This document shows, piece after piece, positions 7,607-14,675 of a DNA stretch of 64,000 nt. Source of the DNA: DAOUAE01 sp034433795 (lineage in GTDB: Bacteria > Chloroflexota > UBA6077 > FW602-bin22 > DAOUAE01); NCBI GenBank assembly GCA_034433795.1, contig DAOUAE010000063.1, positions 1 through 64,000 of the forward strand, in the 5' to 3' direction. Every line of letters begins with the position of its first letter. Position 1 is the first letter of the stretch. The notes under the pieces are model-generated. The model did not search any database, was not told the origin of the DNA, and saw nothing but the letters and a program-made list of their open reading frames with translations. The translations under genes were made by a program, and so were the position numbers.

Positions 7607-7784
7607 CCCGTTCACCGAGGTCCTGGAGGCCATCATCCGGGCCGACAGGCGGGACCAGGACCGCCAGCAGCGGGAGCAGGAGCAGCGGGAGCGGCTGGAG
7701 GCCCTGGCGGCCCAACTCCGGGCCCAACGGCTGAAGGCCCAGGAGCGGCGATTGCGCAGGCGGTGGCCCGGCTGGCCGTTGTGA
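7575..7784 (+). CDS. Coiled-coil open frame without a standard start codon
   Basis: The frame is open from 7575 to TGA 7782-7784 and encodes a highly charged Gln/Arg/Glu helix (EVLEAIIRADRRDQD, EQERERLEALAAQLRAQRLKAQ-like). It has no ATG, GTG or TTG start. A strong GGAGGT at 7588-7593 points to initiation near 7599, where only an ACG is in frame. Alternatively, a +1 slip at the nuclease stop (GCC TGA C, 7601-7607) would fuse this helix to the nuclease. It could also be a dead gene or a sequencing error. Confidence 0.35.
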   Translation, partial: PERTRRSPTPDPFTEVLEAIIRADRRDQDRQQREQEQRERLEALAAQLRAQRLKAQERRLRRRWPGWPL

Positions 7785-7872
7785 GGCTGCCAGGGGTCGG
7801 ACCGGGACTGCCACAGCCTGCCGGTCTCTGCCGGCTGTCGGCCGCGGGCGGACATGGTGTCCGCAATCCGCG

Positions 7873-8076
7873 CTAGCCCTCGGCGGCGTCGGTCTGGGCC
7901 TGGTCCTTGCGGCGCTGGCGATAGCGCCGTTTGCGGACCCGCCAGGCGCACTGCTTGCTACAGTAGCGCCCCCGGCCCTTGGTGGTGAACTCCCGGCCGC
8001 ACTCTTCACAGCGGCGGACCTTCTCCTTACGCAGCGAGGCCAGCAGGCGCCCAATGTCGCTGGGATTCGTGGCCAT
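7873..8076 (-). CDS. Small zinc-finger protein, divergent from the SWIM gene
   Basis: A 67-residue basic protein with one zinc knuckle: CEEC at about 24-27 and CSKQC at about 41-45, followed by a very basic helix (RVRKRRYRQRRK) that could bind DNA or RNA. The ATG at 8076 is preferred to the TTG six bases upstream because of the GGAGGGG site. It is the only element gene on the minus strand, with its own promoter facing the SWIM gene promoter, which suits a repressor-type role; this is inference. Confidence 0.7.
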   Translation of the reverse strand: MATNPSDIGRLLASLRKEKVRRCEECGREFTTKGRGRYCSKQCAWRVRKRRYRQRRKDQAQTDAAEG

Positions 8077-8115
8077 CGTCAACCCCTCCCCTCCCCGGAA
8101 ACTCTCTCGCCCCCT

Positions 8116-8144
8116 AGTCTAGCAGAAGTCTGCGCCTAGCGCAA
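8116..8144 (-). promoter_or_regulatory. Promoter of the minus-strand zinc-finger gene
   Basis: Read on the minus strand: TTGCGC (plus 8139-8144), 17-bp spacer, TAGACT (plus 8116-8121). The -35 overlaps the palindrome at 8131-8143. Confidence 0.5.
8131..8143. promoter_or_regulatory. Operator-like palindrome 1 (TGCGC-CTA-GCGCA)
   Basis: A 13-bp perfect dyad in the -35 region of the minus-strand promoter. It shares the TAGCGC core with palindrome 2 at 8191-8202, 60 bp away. Confidence 0.45.
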
Positions 8145-8175
8145 AACTAGTACTTTTTTCCTACCCTCTCCCCTC

Positions 8176-8204
8176 TTGACAATGGGAACGCATAGCGCTA
8201 TGAT
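8176..8204 (+). promoter_or_regulatory. Strong promoter of the SWIM gene
   Basis: TTGACA at 8176-8181, 17-bp spacer, TATGAT at 8199-8204; GGAGG and ATG 8235 follow 20-30 bp later. This is among the best consensus matches in the window. Confidence 0.8.
8191..8202. promoter_or_regulatory. Operator-like palindrome 2 (CATAGCGCTATG) on the -10 box
   Basis: A perfect 12-bp palindrome covering the spacer end and the start of the -10 hexamer of the SWIM promoter. A protein bound here would block RNA polymerase. Confidence 0.5.
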
Positions 8205-8234
8205 TAGACTAGACAATCACTCAGGAGGTCGGTA

Positions 8235-8504
8235 ATGCGGCTGGCGGTGCAGACAGAGCGGTGGACGGTGAACGGGCGGACGGTGGACCTGGTCGAGGTG
8301 CTGCGGCGGGCGGTCCAGCACCACGGGGCGGTGGTGCGGGCGAGCAAGCATCAGTGGTGGGCCCGGTCGGACCGGGACGCCTGGACCTGGTACCCGGTGG
8401 TGCTGGAGGGCCTGGAGGTCCGGTGTGGGTGCCCGGCCGGTCAGAGCGGCAAGCCCTGCAAGCACGGGGCGCGGGTGCTGGTTGAGGCCTACGGGCTGCG
8501 GTGA
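8235..8504 (+). CDS. SWIM zinc-finger protein
   Basis: An 89-residue protein ending in a SWIM zinc finger: the metal ligands appear as C-x-C in VRCGCPAG and C-x-H in KPCKHG. SWIM fingers bind DNA or proteins and occur in SWI2/SNF2 and MuDR transposase-related contexts, and as short stand-alone proteins in mobile elements. AGGAGG lies 8 bp before ATG 8235. It is expressed from the strong 8176 promoter and leads a short unit with the 8565 gene. Confidence 0.85.
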   Translation: MRLAVQTERWTVNGRTVDLVEVLRRAVQHHGAVVRASKHQWWARSDRDAWTWYPVVLEGLEVRCGCPAGQSGKPCKHGARVLVEAYGLR

Positions 8505-8515
8505 GGCGAGAGCAC

Positions 8516-8541
8516 GGGGCCGGGGTGAGAGCCCCGGCCCC
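8516..8541 (+). other. Intergenic GC-rich hairpin between SWIM and OB-like genes
   Basis: A perfect 10-bp stem (GGGGCCGGGG / CCCCGGCCCC) with a TGAGAG loop but no T-tract. It could lower read-through or protect the mRNA end; it does not look like a full terminator. Confidence 0.45.
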
Positions 8542-8564
8542 ACACACAAAGCAGGAGGTGTGCG

Positions 8565-8978
8565 ATGACCCAGGTCAACGGGACGGTCAAGAGCAGCAAG
8601 AGCGAGACCCTGGAGGGCGTGGTGGCGGCGGTCAATGAGCACGGGCTGCGGCTCCAGGGCCAGGGGACCTGGCTGAACTTCAGCAAGTTCGCCGAGGTCC
8701 AGCGGCCCCAGCCCGGCGCTCAGGTCCGGCTCCAGGTCTCCCAGGGCAAGTGGGTGAAGGCCCTGGAGGTCCTGCGCGAGCCCCCGCAGGAGACCGAGGC
8801 CCTGACCCGGAGCGAGGCCCCGACCCCGGACCGGCTCCAGATTCGGCTCAAGGCCCTGGCGCTGGCGGTGGCCCTGCACCGCCCCCCGGCCGGCGCCACC
8901 GAGGCCCCCGTCTTCCTGACCGAGACGACGCTCGAGGCCGCCACCAGGTTTGAGGCGTGGCTGCTGCGAGACGCCTGA
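8565..8978 (+). CDS. OB-fold-like small protein of the element
   Basis: A 137-residue protein. Residues 1-75 have the strand pattern of an OB-like or SH3-like barrel (GTVKSSKSETLEGVVAAVNE, GLRLQGQGTWLNFSKFAE, PGAQVRLQVSQGKWVKALEVL), as in phage single-strand-binding-like proteins. After a Pro/Glu/Thr-rich linker comes a C-terminal helix (about 95-137). GGAGGTG is 5 bp upstream of ATG 8565. A nucleic-acid-binding role next to a primase is reasonable but not proven. Confidence 0.65.
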   Translation: MTQVNGTVKSSKSETLEGVVAAVNEHGLRLQGQGTWLNFSKFAEVQRPQPGAQVRLQVSQGKWVKALEVLREPPQETEALTRSEAPTPDRLQIRLKALALAVALHRPPAGATEAPVFLTETTLEAATRFEAWLLRDA

Positions 8979-8985
8979 GCCCCTG

Positions 8986-9009
8986 GGGCCCGGTCGGGAC
9001 GCCGGGCCC
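8986..9009 (+). terminator. Hairpin after the OB-like gene
   Basis: A perfect 8-bp stem (GGGCCCGG / CCGGGCCC) with an 8-nt loop starts 8 bp after the stop codon and is followed by CCCCTCTT. The weak T content makes it an uncertain terminator. Confidence 0.45.
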
Positions 9010-9234
9010 CCCTCTTGACAACGCACAGCCCCAGGGGTGTACCCTGGGGCCTGCACATTCACAAACAAAGAGCCTGGCGGTGCGTGACCACCCCAGGCGT
9101 GGTCAGGGCCGGGTGAGGCGACCCTGACATCCTCAGTCTAGCAGCGTTCTCTCAGACTGTCCACCCTGTCGTCGCACGCTCCCCTTCCCCACACCGCGCC
9201 CGTGGTACCACACCGTACCACACCCGCAGGACCC
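9010..9234. other. Non-coding right arm of the element with dyads and tandem repeats
   Basis: No gene seen. It contains TTGACA (9015-9020), a GCCCCAGGG/CCCTGGGGC hairpin (about 9028-9050), two mutually exclusive hairpins TGACCAC/GTGGTCA (9085-9105) and GTCAGGG/CCCTGAC (9102-9128), and two perfect tandem copies of GTACCACACC at 9205-9224. The tandem repeats are in the right place for integrase arm-binding sites just inside the right att copy. Confidence 0.55.
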
Positions 9235-9333
9235 TCCCTCTTCCCCGCGCCCACAAAAATGCGCCCGGCCGTACCGGGCGGGCACGGCGGCCCCGGGGCG
9301 ACTCGAACGCCCGCCGCGCGGCTTAGGACGCCG
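9235..9333. repeat. Right attachment site (attR), 99-bp direct repeat
   Basis: Identical to 1156-1254. It covers tRNA-Arg(CCU) from the anticodon stem-loop to the 3' end and the downstream terminator. The tRNA is intact on this side. Confidence 0.92.
9250..9280 (-). terminator. Terminator of tRNA-Arg
   Basis: On the minus strand a 7-bp stem (CGCCCGG, loop TACGG, CCGGGCG) is followed by CATTTTTG. It lies 8 bp beyond the tRNA 3' end and is duplicated in the left att repeat. Confidence 0.8.
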
Positions 9334-9360
9334 CCGCTCTGTCCTCTGAGCTACGGGGCC
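9288..9360 (-). tRNA. tRNA-Arg (anticodon CCU)
   Basis: A 73-nt cloverleaf: acceptor GGCCCCG/CGGGGCC, D-stem GCUC/GAGC, anticodon stem GCGGC/GCCGC with loop GUCCUAA, T-stem GGGCG/CGCCC with UUCGAGU loop, discriminator G. CCA is not encoded. CCU reads AGG. It serves as the integration target of the element, which restored the 3' half on insertion. Confidence 0.95.
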
Positions 9361-9460
9361 ATCCCGCAGACATTGTAGCAAAGGCCGCCCGCACGATCAA
9401 ACCACCGTCTCCGCTCCATTCCGACCGCGACCGGGCGGATCCCCCAGCGGTCACCACCCG

Positions 9461-10630
9461 CTAGGCCAGCCGTTCACGGATGAGCGCGCTGGTCAGATCC
9501 ATCGCCATCACCACCGCCGTGATCAGCCAGATCGCCGTGGCCGCCTGGTTCCACTGGAGCAGGTTGATGTACTGAATGAGAATGTAGCCGATCCCTCCTC
9601 CACCGACAAAACCGATGATCGTGGACATACGGACATTAATATCCCAGCGGTAGAGGGTAAAGGCGATAAACTGCGGCACCACCTGCGGCACCACCGCGTA
9701 GGCGATGATCTGGATCCGGTTGGCCCCGGTGGCGGTGATGGCCTCAATCGGCCCCGGATCGATCCCCTCGATGGCCTCGGAATAGAGCTTGCCCAGGGCG
9801 CCGATGGAGTGGACGACGATGGCCAGCACCCCGGCAAAGGGACCGATCCCCACCACCACGACCATGATGACGGCGATGATCATCACCTCAACCGAACGCA
9901 GGACGTTGAAGAGAGTCCGCGTGGCGTAGTAAAGCGCCATCCCCACCCGGCTGCCCCGCATCAGGTTGCGGGCCCCCAGAAAACTCAGCGGCAGGGTGAT
10001 GAGCACGGCCAGCGTGGTCCCCATCAGCGCCAGGAAGATCGTCTCCACCATCAGCCGGGCCGTGAGCAGCAGCGTCTCACTCGGCCGCCACCAGTTGAGC
10101 GGCCAGCGAACGACCACCCGCAGACGGTACTCGCCGCTCCCGGCCGGGGCGATAAACCCCTGGACGAACCGACCGTCGGGCCCGACGGTGAAGCGCGGCC
10201 CGGGACGGCTGTAGCCGGTCCGGTCAACCAGAAAAACCTGCCCCTCTTTGCCCGCGGGAAACCCCTCGCCCAGCACGGTGACGGTGTCGCCGGCCTGCGC
10301 ACAGGCCGGACGGACGGTCAGACCGACCAGCCCGTGCTCGGTCGGGATCTGCCGACTGATCTCGCCCTGGGCCGGACAGCCCAGCTGCAGCGGCGCCTCC
10401 GCGCTCAGGCTGGCCTCGACCCGCTCGAGGAGATCCGGGGTGAGCAGGCCGAGGACGATGTGACGCATGTTCGGCAGCCCCCGGACCAGTTCCACAAGGT
10501 TGATCTGGGTCACATGCCAGCCGTACACATGGGCCGCCACAATCACAACGATCACCAGAAGCGTCCGCCAGGATGGAGTCCCCTGTTCCAGCTGGGTCCA
10601 CCGGGTCTTACCAGATGTCGGTCGGGCCAC
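9461..10630 (-). CDS. phnE: Phosphonate/phosphate-type ABC permease PhnE with a large insertion
   Basis: A 389-residue inner-membrane permease; usual PhnE proteins have about 260-280 residues. After TM1 (about 20-42) comes an extra region of about 150 residues with a beta-rich part resembling an Ig/IPT-like domain (VRPACAQAGDTVTVLGEGF, then QVFLVDRTG and GEYRLRVVV), probably outside the membrane. The normal permease core follows from about 200, including ALMGTTLAVLITLPLSFLGARN and the ABC-contact region EAIEGIDPGPIEAITATGA. GTG 10630 has GAGGAG upstream. It forms an operon with phnC (8-bp gap) and phnD upstream. Confidence 0.88.
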   Translation of the reverse strand: MARPTSGKTRWTQLEQGTPSWRTLLVIVVIVAAHVYGWHVTQINLVELVRGLPNMRHIVLGLLTPDLLERVEASLSAEAPLQLGCPAQGEISRQIPTEHGLVGLTVRPACAQAGDTVTVLGEGFPAGKEGQVFLVDRTGYSRPGPRFTVGPDGRFVQGFIAPAGSGEYRLRVVVRWPLNWWRPSETLLLTARLMVETIFLALMGTTLAVLITLPLSFLGARNLMRGSRVGMALYYATRTLFNVLRSVEVMIIAVIMVVVVGIGPFAGVLAIVVHSIGALGKLYSEAIEGIDPGPIEAITATGANRIQIIAYAVVPQVVPQFIAFTLYRWDINVRMSTIIGFVGGGGIGYILIQYINLLQWNQAATAIWLITAVVMAMDLTSALIRERLA

Positions 10631-10638
10631 GGCACTCC

Positions 10639-11397
10639 TCAGGCGATCTCCAGGTCTTCGGCTTCGTCACCGTAGATCTCACGGAAGCGCTGCTGGTCGA
10701 CGGCGGCCGGCGGGCCGTCGAAGACCAGGCGGCCAGCCCGCAGTCCCAGAACGCGGGTGGCGTAGCGACGGGCCAGGCTCAGCAGGTGCAGGTTGGCGAT
10801 GATGGTGATGCCATCCTCGCGGTTGATCTCCTCCAGGTAGCGCAGCACCGAATGGGCGGTGACCGGGTCGAGGTTGGAGACCGGCTCGTCGGCCAGGATG
10901 ATCCGGGGCTCCTGCATCAGCGCCCGGGCGATGGCCACCCGCTGCTGCTGACCACCGCTCAGCGTGTCCGCCCGCTGGAACGCCTTGTCCAGCAGGCCCA
11001 CTCGGGCCAGGTTCCGCCAGGCCCGCTCGTAGTCCGCAGGCGGAAAACGCCCGAGCAGACTGTCAAGGGTCGAAACGTAGCCCAGCCGTCCGGCCAGGAC
11101 GTTGCGCAGCACCGACCAGCGCCGGATCAGATTGAACTGCTGAAAGATCATGCCGATCTTCAGCCGGACCGCCCGCAGCGCCGGCGGGCTGGCGGCGGTC
11201 ACCTCGAGACCGTCGATGTAGACCTTGCCGGCGGTCGGCTCGACCAGGCGGTTGAGGCAGCGGAGCAGGGTCGACTTCCCGGCGCCGCTCAGTCCGACCA
11301 CCACCACGAACTCCCCCTCGCCGATCGTCACGCTGACGTCGTCGAGGGCGCGGACGCCGTTCTCGTAGACCTTGGTCAGATGCTCGATCCGCAGCAT
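10639..11397 (-). CDS. phnC: Phosphonate/phosphate-type ABC transporter ATPase PhnC
   Basis: A 252-residue ATPase that powers the importer. Walker A GLSGAGKST (about 35-43), Q-loop in MIFQQFN, signature LSGGQQQRVAIARAL, Walker B RIILADEP, and H-loop near IIANLHLL are all present. Length and order match PhnC. It lies between the permease and the binding-protein gene. Confidence 0.93.
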   Translation of the reverse strand: MLRIEHLTKVYENGVRALDDVSVTIGEGEFVVVVGLSGAGKSTLLRCLNRLVEPTAGKVYIDGLEVTAASPPALRAVRLKIGMIFQQFNLIRRWSVLRNVLAGRLGYVSTLDSLLGRFPPADYERAWRNLARVGLLDKAFQRADTLSGGQQQRVAIARALMQEPRIILADEPVSNLDPVTAHSVLRYLEEINREDGITIIANLHLLSLARRYATRVLGLRAGRLVFDGPPAAVDQQRFREIYGDEAEDLEIA

Positions 11398-11414
11398 GCT
11401 TCTCCCTGCCGGGC

Positions 11415-12470
11415 TCAGTAACGCGCGGCCGGGGTCGGCGTGGCGACCGGGGTGGGCGCCGGCTGCAGCGCCTGCTCGAAGCTGAAGCCCAGGATCTGAG
11501 CCTTGCGCCGCAGACCGTCGTAATCGCTGTCGCGGGCCTCGGCCAAGCCGTCGATCTGGTAAAGTTGCCGCAGGACCTCTTTCCCCCGGCCGGTCTGGGC
11601 CAGTTCGAGCAGACCCGTCCTGACCCGCTCGACCACCGCCGGCGGCAGTCCCTGACGCACGCTGACGGTGTCGTTGGGGATGGGATCGGTCTCGGCGATG
11701 ACTCTGACCTTCTGCAGCACATCGGGCAGCGTGCTCTGGAGGCGGACCCGGGCGTCGGTGGGCGGGGCGTTTGGGTCCTCGCTGCTCCGGCCGAAGGTGG
11801 CGCCGCCGTCCACCTGGCGGTTGTAAACGGCGATGACGACCTTGTCGTGGCCGCCGGCGAAGACGACCTCCCGGAAGAACGTCTGGTAGTCGTAGCCCTT
11901 CTCCTTCAGGGTGGCCGCCGGGTAGAGGAAGCCCGAGGCCGAGGCCGGGTCGGCGAAAGCGAAGCGCTTGCCCCGCAGATCCTCGAGCCGCTGAATGCCG
12001 GCGTCGACGTGGGCGATGAACTGCGCGCGGTAGGTGCGCGAGCCCTGGCGAACGGTGGTGAGGATGACCTCGACCCGGTACCGGTCGTGGGCCAGGACGT
12101 AGGCGAAGGGCGCCAGCCAGGCGATGTCGGCCTTGCCCGCTCCCAGCGCCTCGATGACGGCAACATAACTGGTGGGCACCGAGACCTCAAAGCGGTAGCC
12201 GGTAACCTGTTCGAGAAGATCGGCCAGCGGTCGGCCGGCGGCCAGCACCCGCTGGGAGTCCACCGAGGGCACAAAGGCCATGCGCAGGGGATTCTCCGGG
12301 CTCCCCGGCTGACCCGCCGCCGGCCTGGAGGCGGGGGTGACCGCTGACGGCGCCGGGGTCGGCGTCGGTGCCGCCCCGGGCACGCAGGCCGCCAGCACCG
12401 GGACCACCAGCAGGGTAGAGAGCAGTCGGCGGCGAGCCAGTCGGAGAGGATGGACGCCACGCGGGGACAT
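11415..12470 (-). CDS. phnD: Phosphonate/phosphite-type substrate-binding lipoprotein PhnD
   Basis: A 351-residue lipoprotein. A basic N-region and hydrophobic core end in a lipobox VLAAC with Cys29, followed by a TPTPAP-rich linker. The PhnD domain (about 55-335) has LRMAFVPSVDSQRVLAAGRPLADLL, DIAWLAPFAYVLAHD and RFAFADPASASGFLYPAATL, the ligand-cleft motifs of the family. It would capture phosphonate, phosphite or a related anion outside the membrane and pass it to PhnE/PhnC. The C-terminus ends in another TPAP tail. First gene of the phnD-C-E operon. Confidence 0.92.
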   Translation of the reverse strand: MSPRGVHPLRLARRRLLSTLLVVPVLAACVPGAAPTPTPAPSAVTPASRPAAGQPGSPENPLRMAFVPSVDSQRVLAAGRPLADLLEQVTGYRFEVSVPTSYVAVIEALGAGKADIAWLAPFAYVLAHDRYRVEVILTTVRQGSRTYRAQFIAHVDAGIQRLEDLRGKRFAFADPASASGFLYPAATLKEKGYDYQTFFREVVFAGGHDKVVIAVYNRQVDGGATFGRSSEDPNAPPTDARVRLQSTLPDVLQKVRVIAETDPIPNDTVSVRQGLPPAVVERVRTGLLELAQTGRGKEVLRQLYQIDGLAEARDSDYDGLRRKAQILGFSFEQALQPAPTPVATPTPAARY

Positions 12471-12589
12471 CGGGCCCTCCTTCGCGCCGCCCGGAATGAT
12501 CGTGAGGGCGGCGCTGACATTGTACCTGGCCGCCTCAGGGCGGGCAACCGGCCAGGACAGAGCGGCCGGCCGGGACCAGCCTTCCCCCG

Positions 12590-12618
12590 TTGCCGTGGCC
12601 GCCGCTTTGGGCTACTAT
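12590..12618 (+). promoter_or_regulatory. Promoter of the monooxygenase-like gene
   Basis: TTGCCG (12590-12595), 17-bp spacer, TACTAT (12613-12618), about 80 bp before ATG 12697. Confidence 0.55.
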
Positions 12619-12696
12619 GGCGGCAGGGTTGCTCCGGTCGCCCGTCTCGACCGACGAGCCGCCCGGAGAACGGCAGCACCAACAGGGAGGAGGCGC

Positions 12697-13008
12697 ATGT
12701 ACATCCTGGTGGTGACCATCGATATCAAGCCCGAGCACCGCGAGGCCTTCATCGAGGCGATGCTGGAGGACGCCCGGGGCTCACGCGAGAACGAGCCCGG
12801 CTGTGTGCGCTTCGACGTCATCCAGGACGAAACCAACCCCAACCGGATCTATCTCTACGAGGTCTACCGGGACCGGGCGGCCTTCGAGGCGCACCTGCAG
12901 ACCCCCCACTTCCTGAAATGGCAGGCGACGGTCAAGGACTGGTTCGCCAGCCCGCCGGTGGTCGGCCGGGGCACCAATCTCTACCCTCCCGATGAGGCTT
13001 GGGCCTAG
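12697..13008 (+). CDS. Antibiotic biosynthesis monooxygenase (ABM/LsrG-like) family protein
   Basis: A 103-residue ferredoxin-like single-domain protein: MYILVVTIDIKPEHREAFIEAML, NEPGCVRFDVIQDETNPN, YEVYRDRAAFEAHLQTPHF, the standard ABM order. Family members include quinol monooxygenases and LsrG, usually dimers; the substrate cannot be predicted. GGAGGAGG precedes the ATG. It is probably monocistronic with its own promoter. Confidence 0.88.
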   Translation: MYILVVTIDIKPEHREAFIEAMLEDARGSRENEPGCVRFDVIQDETNPNRIYLYEVYRDRAAFEAHLQTPHFLKWQATVKDWFASPPVVGRGTNLYPPDEAWA

Positions 13009-13080
13009 GGGACGGTCGTCAGCCGCATGCCGCCGTCGGGTCTGGCCACCGGATCGCGCTGGTCGACGACCGGAGGACCG

Positions 13081-14238
13081 GTGGTGGCGGCGCTGGCCCT
13101 GGCGCTGGCCTTCCTCAACACCGCCCCGCTCCTGGCCCTCCTCCGGCGCGAGTTCGGGCTGACCAATTTCCAGGCCGGCGCCCTGGCCGCCGCCACTCTC
13201 CTCAGCCACACGGCCCTGCAGCTGCCAGCCGGGCCGCTGGTCGACCAGCTGGGGAGCCGCCGGGCCACGCTGGTGGGGCTGGGGGTGGTGGCGGTCGGCG
13301 TGCTCCTGAGCGGGCTGGCCCCCTCGTTCCCGGCCCTGCTCCTGGCGCGTCTCGCGGTCGGCGTCGGAACCGGGCTGGCCTTCCTGGCCGCCCTGGTCCT
13401 GGCGGCGGAGGCGGTTCCCCCAGCCCGGGCTCCCTGGCAGCAGAGCCTCTACGGCGCCGCGTTCCAGGCCGGCACCCTCCTCACCCTGGCCCTCACCCCG
13501 GTCCTGGCAGACCGGGTCGGCTGGCGCGGAGCGTTTCTCAGCGAAGGGGCGGCCATCGGGCTGGTCGCCCTCGCGGGCCGACGCCTCCTGCCGGTCCCCC
13601 GCTACGCCCGGCCACGGGTGCCGGTTCCCTGGGCGCTGGTCTTCCGGGCCCCCGGGGTCTACGCCCTGGGGCTGGCCCATGTGGCCACCTACGGCACGGT
13701 GACGGCGGTCAGCGCCTGGGCCCCCACCTGGCTCCTCGACCGCTACCATCTGCCGACGACCCTGGCCGGGCTGGTCACCGGGCTGATAACGCCGGGCGCG
13801 GTTCTGGGACGCCTCCTCGGGGGCCACCTCGCGGCCCGGACCGCCCGCGACCAGGGGCTGCTCCTGGGAGCCGGCCTGCTGAGCCTGCTGACGGCGGCCG
13901 TACTGCCAGCCGGGTTGCCTTTCCCGGTGGTCCTGGGGCTGCTCTTCGGCCTGGGGCTGGTCAGCGGCCTCTCCTTCGGCGCGCTGTTCGGCCGGGCGGC
14001 CCGGCTCTTCGGTCCGGGCACGGCCGGCACCGGCTCGGGGGCGGTCAACTTCATCGCCAATCTGGGGGCGCTGGCCTTCCCGCCGCTGGTGGGGGCCCTG
14101 CTCGACCGGACCGGCTCGTATCTGGTCGGGTTCTGGTGCGTCGCCGGGCTCGGCCTGCTCGGCCTGGGCTACACCGCCCTCTACCTCCAGCAGACCGGGC
14201 CCGGCGCGCCGGCCGTCCCTAAGCGGCCGGCCGGCTGA
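13081..14238 (+). CDS. MFS transporter, cyanate/nitrate-like family
   Basis: A membrane transporter of 385 residues with about 12 hydrophobic segments; an MFS loop motif GPLVDQLGSRRATLVGL sits between TM2 and TM3. The domain style resembles CynX/NarK relatives, but the substrate is unknown. The GTG pair at 13081/13084 has GGAGG 4-7 bp upstream and begins just before TM1; the ATG at 13027 in the same frame lacks a ribosome site. The 3' end overlaps the convergent 14219 gene by 20 bp. Confidence 0.85.
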   Translation: MVAALALALAFLNTAPLLALLRREFGLTNFQAGALAAATLLSHTALQLPAGPLVDQLGSRRATLVGLGVVAVGVLLSGLAPSFPALLLARLAVGVGTGLAFLAALVLAAEAVPPARAPWQQSLYGAAFQAGTLLTLALTPVLADRVGWRGAFLSEGAAIGLVALAGRRLLPVPRYARPRVPVPWALVFRAPGVYALGLAHVATYGTVTAVSAWAPTWLLDRYHLPTTLAGLVTGLITPGAVLGRLLGGHLAARTARDQGLLLGAGLLSLLTAAVLPAGLPFPVVLGLLFGLGLVSGLSFGALFGRAARLFGPGTAGTGSGAVNFIANLGALAFPPLVGALLDRTGSYLVGFWCVAGLGLLGLGYTALYLQQTGPGAPAVPKRPAG

Positions 14239-14557
14239 CCGCGCGGGCGATCAGCGTGTAGACCAGGGCCACGATGATCGCGCCCACCAGCGCGGGGATG
14301 ATGGGCAGGCCGAAGAGCTCGGGGCCCACCCGACCGATCAGCACGACCCCCAACCAGCTGCCCAGCAGACCGGTGGCGATGGCCCCCAGCCAGCCGAAGG
14401 GAATCTCGCCCGGGACGATGGCATCGGCGATGAACCCGATGAGGCCGGCGACGATCAGCATGAGAATCACCCCCACCAGGCTGACCCCCAGACTGAGCGC
14501 CCAGAGCAGGACGATGAGAATCGCCGCCAGGAGCAGTAACGCGCCGATAAGCGGCAT
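14219..14557 (-). CDS. GlsB/YeaQ/YmgE-family stress-response membrane protein
   Basis: A 112-residue protein with an extra hydrophobic N-terminus (about 1-32) followed by the three-TM transglycosylase-associated domain: GLIGFIADAIVPGEIPFGWLG, GLLGSWLGVVLIG, FGLPIIPALVGAIIVALVY. The family is stress-induced; the molecular function is not known. GGAGGTG precedes ATG 14557. A longer open frame upstream has no support. Confidence 0.88.
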   Translation of the reverse strand: MPLIGALLLLAAILIVLLWALSLGVSLVGVILMLIVAGLIGFIADAIVPGEIPFGWLGAIATGLLGSWLGVVLIGRVGPELFGLPIIPALVGAIIVALVYTLIARAVSRPAA

Positions 14558-14675
14558 CAGACACCTCCGCGCGACGCGCCGACGCGCAGCGCGCGGGCCC
14601 GTCGGTGCACGGGCTATGCCACCCGTGGCACCCTTCGTGCACCCCCACCCCGACACAGACAGCGAGGGCACGCCC

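Larger units (their letters stand above)
1156..9333 (+). mobile_element. Integrated element of about 8.1 kb in tRNA-Arg(CCU)
   Basis: The element is delimited by a perfect 99-bp direct repeat and starts with a tyrosine integrase next to the left copy. The right copy lies inside an intact tRNA-Arg gene, so the element rebuilt the tRNA on integration and left a truncated tRNA copy on the left, the classical layout for tRNA-targeting phages and genomic islands. Cargo consists of an integrase, a zinc-finger protein, a primase-polymerase with a RecA-like ATPase, a TubC_N-like protein, a PD-(D/E)XK nuclease, a small zinc-finger gene facing a SWIM gene, and an OB-like protein. There are no capsid, portal, terminase, relaxase or T4SS genes, so a plasmid-like integrative element or a phage satellite fits best. 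Both repeats being perfect suggests recent integration. Confidence 0.9.
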
